DNA from: Microcaldota archaeon
GTDB lineage: Archaea > Micrarchaeota > Micrarchaeia > Anstonellales > Bilamarchaeaceae
Length of the DNA: 6,778 nucleotides
Assembly: GCA_030668565.1 (NCBI GenBank)
Contig: DAOVFD010000055.1
Location: 1-6,778, forward strand
Direction: 5' to 3'
Part shown: one piece after another, positions 5,936 through 6,778 of the stretch
Layout: every line of letters starts with the position of its first letter
How positions within the stretch are numbered: position 1 is the stretch's first letter
Made by a program: the position numbers and the translations under genes
The notes under the pieces: model-generated
What the model was told of the DNA's origin: nothing
The model's input: only the letters and a program-made list of their open reading frames with translations
Database searches by the model: none

Positions 5936-6338
5936 ACAGAAGAAAGAAGGGGAACGTTGGCTGAGACAAGCAGAGCAAGATTTAGATGTTGCCAAGCTTT
6001 TAACCAAAAATAAAAAACACAACGTGGCTTGTTTTATGGCACAACAAGCAGCAGAAAAAGCACTAAAGGCATTTCTTTATGGACATGGTGCGGAAGAGGT
6101 TTGGGGTCATTCAGTAGCCGAGCTTGCGTACGATGCTGAAAAGTTTGATAAGGAATTCGAAAAACTAAGGCCAAAGATATCACCGCTTGATAAGTATTAT
6201 ATCCCAACACGTTATCCTGGAAGCCTTCCTGGCGGCATCCCTGCAGAAGCGTTCGATGCTGAAGATGCTGAAAAGGCAATCAGGCTTTCCAAACAGACAA
6301 TTAATTTTGTGAAGAGAAAAATTAGCGGATTAGGTTGA
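5925..6338 (+). CDS. HEPN domain protein, partner of the MNT
   Basis: This 137-residue, mostly helical protein of the HEPN superfamily (COG1895/COG2250-like) shows the family hallmarks in order: WLRQAEQDLDVAKLL (12-26), NVACFMAQQAAEKALKAFLY (33-52), GHSVAEL (61-67), LDKYYIPTRYPGS (88-100) and a C-terminal helix AEDAEKAIRLSKQTINFVKR. It overlaps the MNT gene by 11 nt, so the two are very probably co-translated and form a complex. The R-x(4-6)-H motif of RNase HEPN toxins is not present anywhere in the protein: its only histidines are H32, H54 and H62, and none follows an arginine at that spacing. It may therefore be a non-RNase HEPN that binds nucleotide or RNA, or an inactive one. The toxin role is uncertain. 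Confidence 0.88.
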   Translation: MKPEQKKEGERWLRQAEQDLDVAKLLTKNKKHNVACFMAQQAAEKALKAFLYGHGAEEVWGHSVAELAYDAEKFDKEFEKLRPKISPLDKYYIPTRYPGSLPGGIPAEAFDAEDAEKAIRLSKQTINFVKRKISGLG

Positions 6339-6342
6339 AATT

Positions 6343-6778
6343 ATGACAAAAATATATACCCGTCTGGGCGACAAAGGCGAGACGGTAACCCTTTCAGGAA
6401 AGAAAGTATTCAAGGATGACGAGCGGGTTGAGGCATACGGTTCTGTGGATGAACTGAATGCCCTTCTTGGAGTTGCAGTCTCATTTACAAGTGACGATGA
6501 AGCCAAAAAAATCCTGATGAAAATACAGAAGCAGCTTTTCATAGTGGGTGCAGAGCTTGCGATGGAAAAACTGCGTGCCCAGAAGATAAACCCGTCGCAT
6601 GTTTCAGCCCTTGAAGATGAAATAGACAGAATAGGGGAGGAACTTCCCCAGCTTGTTAACTTTGTTCTTCCCGGCGGCAGCAAGACAGCCTCACTCCTCC
6701 ATCTTACAAGAACGGTGTGCAGACGGGCTGAAAGAAGGGTTGTAACACTTTCAAAAAAATCAAAGATAAACCCGGACA
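6343..6778 (+). CDS. pduO: Cob(I)alamin adenosyltransferase, PduO type (C-terminus beyond right edge)
   Basis: The enzyme transfers the adenosyl group of ATP to cob(I)alamin or its corrinoid precursor to make adenosylcobalamin. From ATG 6343, 145 codons are visible. The N-terminal ATP-binding signature reads IYTRLGDKGET (4-14), followed by KDDERVEAYGSVDELNALLG (24-43). The second conserved block is FVLPGGSKTASLLH (107-120) and RTVCRRAERRVV (123-134), holding the arginines and glutamate (R128, E130) expected to contact ATP. PduO proteins are about 180 residues, so some 30-40 are cut off. A weak AGGTTGA ribosome site overlaps the HEPN stop codon, and the gap to HEPN is only 4 nt, so it may be co-transcribed with MNT/HEPN although it is functionally unrelated. 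It implies that the cell uses or scavenges B12 corrinoids. Confidence 0.95.
   Translation, partial: MTKIYTRLGDKGETVTLSGKKVFKDDERVEAYGSVDELNALLGVAVSFTSDDEAKKILMKIQKQLFIVGAELAMEKLRAQKINPSHVSALEDEIDRIGEELPQLVNFVLPGGSKTASLLHLTRTVCRRAERRVVTLSKKSKINPD

Noticed and set aside
5678..6022. 114-codon minus-strand open frame across MNT and HEPN
   Set aside because: It is antisense to two overlapping genes with clear family motifs.

Overview
The window looks archaeal and moderately AT-rich. The signs are: an acetyl-CoA synthetase (ADP-forming) split into separate ATP-grasp and CoA-binding genes; a ferredoxin with the spacing of Pyrococcus-type single-cluster ferredoxins; a DUF4143-type ATPase with an archaeal-style 'NPWW' N-terminus; an MNT/HEPN pair; and TATA-like boxes centred 26-27 nt upstream of start codons that lack a Shine-Dalgarno sequence, as expected for leaderless archaeal transcripts. 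The lineage cannot be fixed from this sequence alone.

Layout. Positions 1-3794 (minus strand) hold a tight three-gene operon read right to left: ACD beta (ATP-grasp, 3162-3794), ACD alpha (CoA-binding, 1774-3165, 4-nt overlap with beta) and AMP-forming acetyl-CoA synthetase (1767 down to the left edge, C-terminus outside the window). A 62-bp divergent promoter region separates this operon from a small ferredoxin gene (3857-4093, plus). Next, convergent to the ferredoxin, is a DUF4143-family AAA ATPase (4127-5446, minus). A 147-bp divergent spacer separates it from a plus-strand group: minimal nucleotidyltransferase (5594-5935), HEPN protein (5925-6338) and, 4 nt later, a PduO-type cobalamin adenosyltransferase that runs off the right edge (6343 onward).

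How the genes fit together. The left operon interconverts acetate and acetyl-CoA by two chemistries. ACD is usually energy-conserving (acetyl-CoA + ADP + Pi to acetate + ATP), while ACS spends ATP to AMP to capture acetate. The ferredoxin beside it could carry electrons for the oxidoreductases that make or use acetyl-CoA, but no such oxidoreductase is in the window. The ATPase and the MNT/HEPN pair look like an accessory, possibly defence or mobile, insertion between metabolic genes.

The most notable unexplained structure is a 43-bp direct repeat with one mismatch that brackets the ATPase gene. One copy overlaps the last codons of the gene and the other lies in its upstream promoter region. 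Each copy begins and ends with the same 11-bp unit (TTTCAATAATT), and an inverted third copy of that unit forms a dyad next to the right-hand repeat. It could be a cassette boundary, a recombination site or an operator array.
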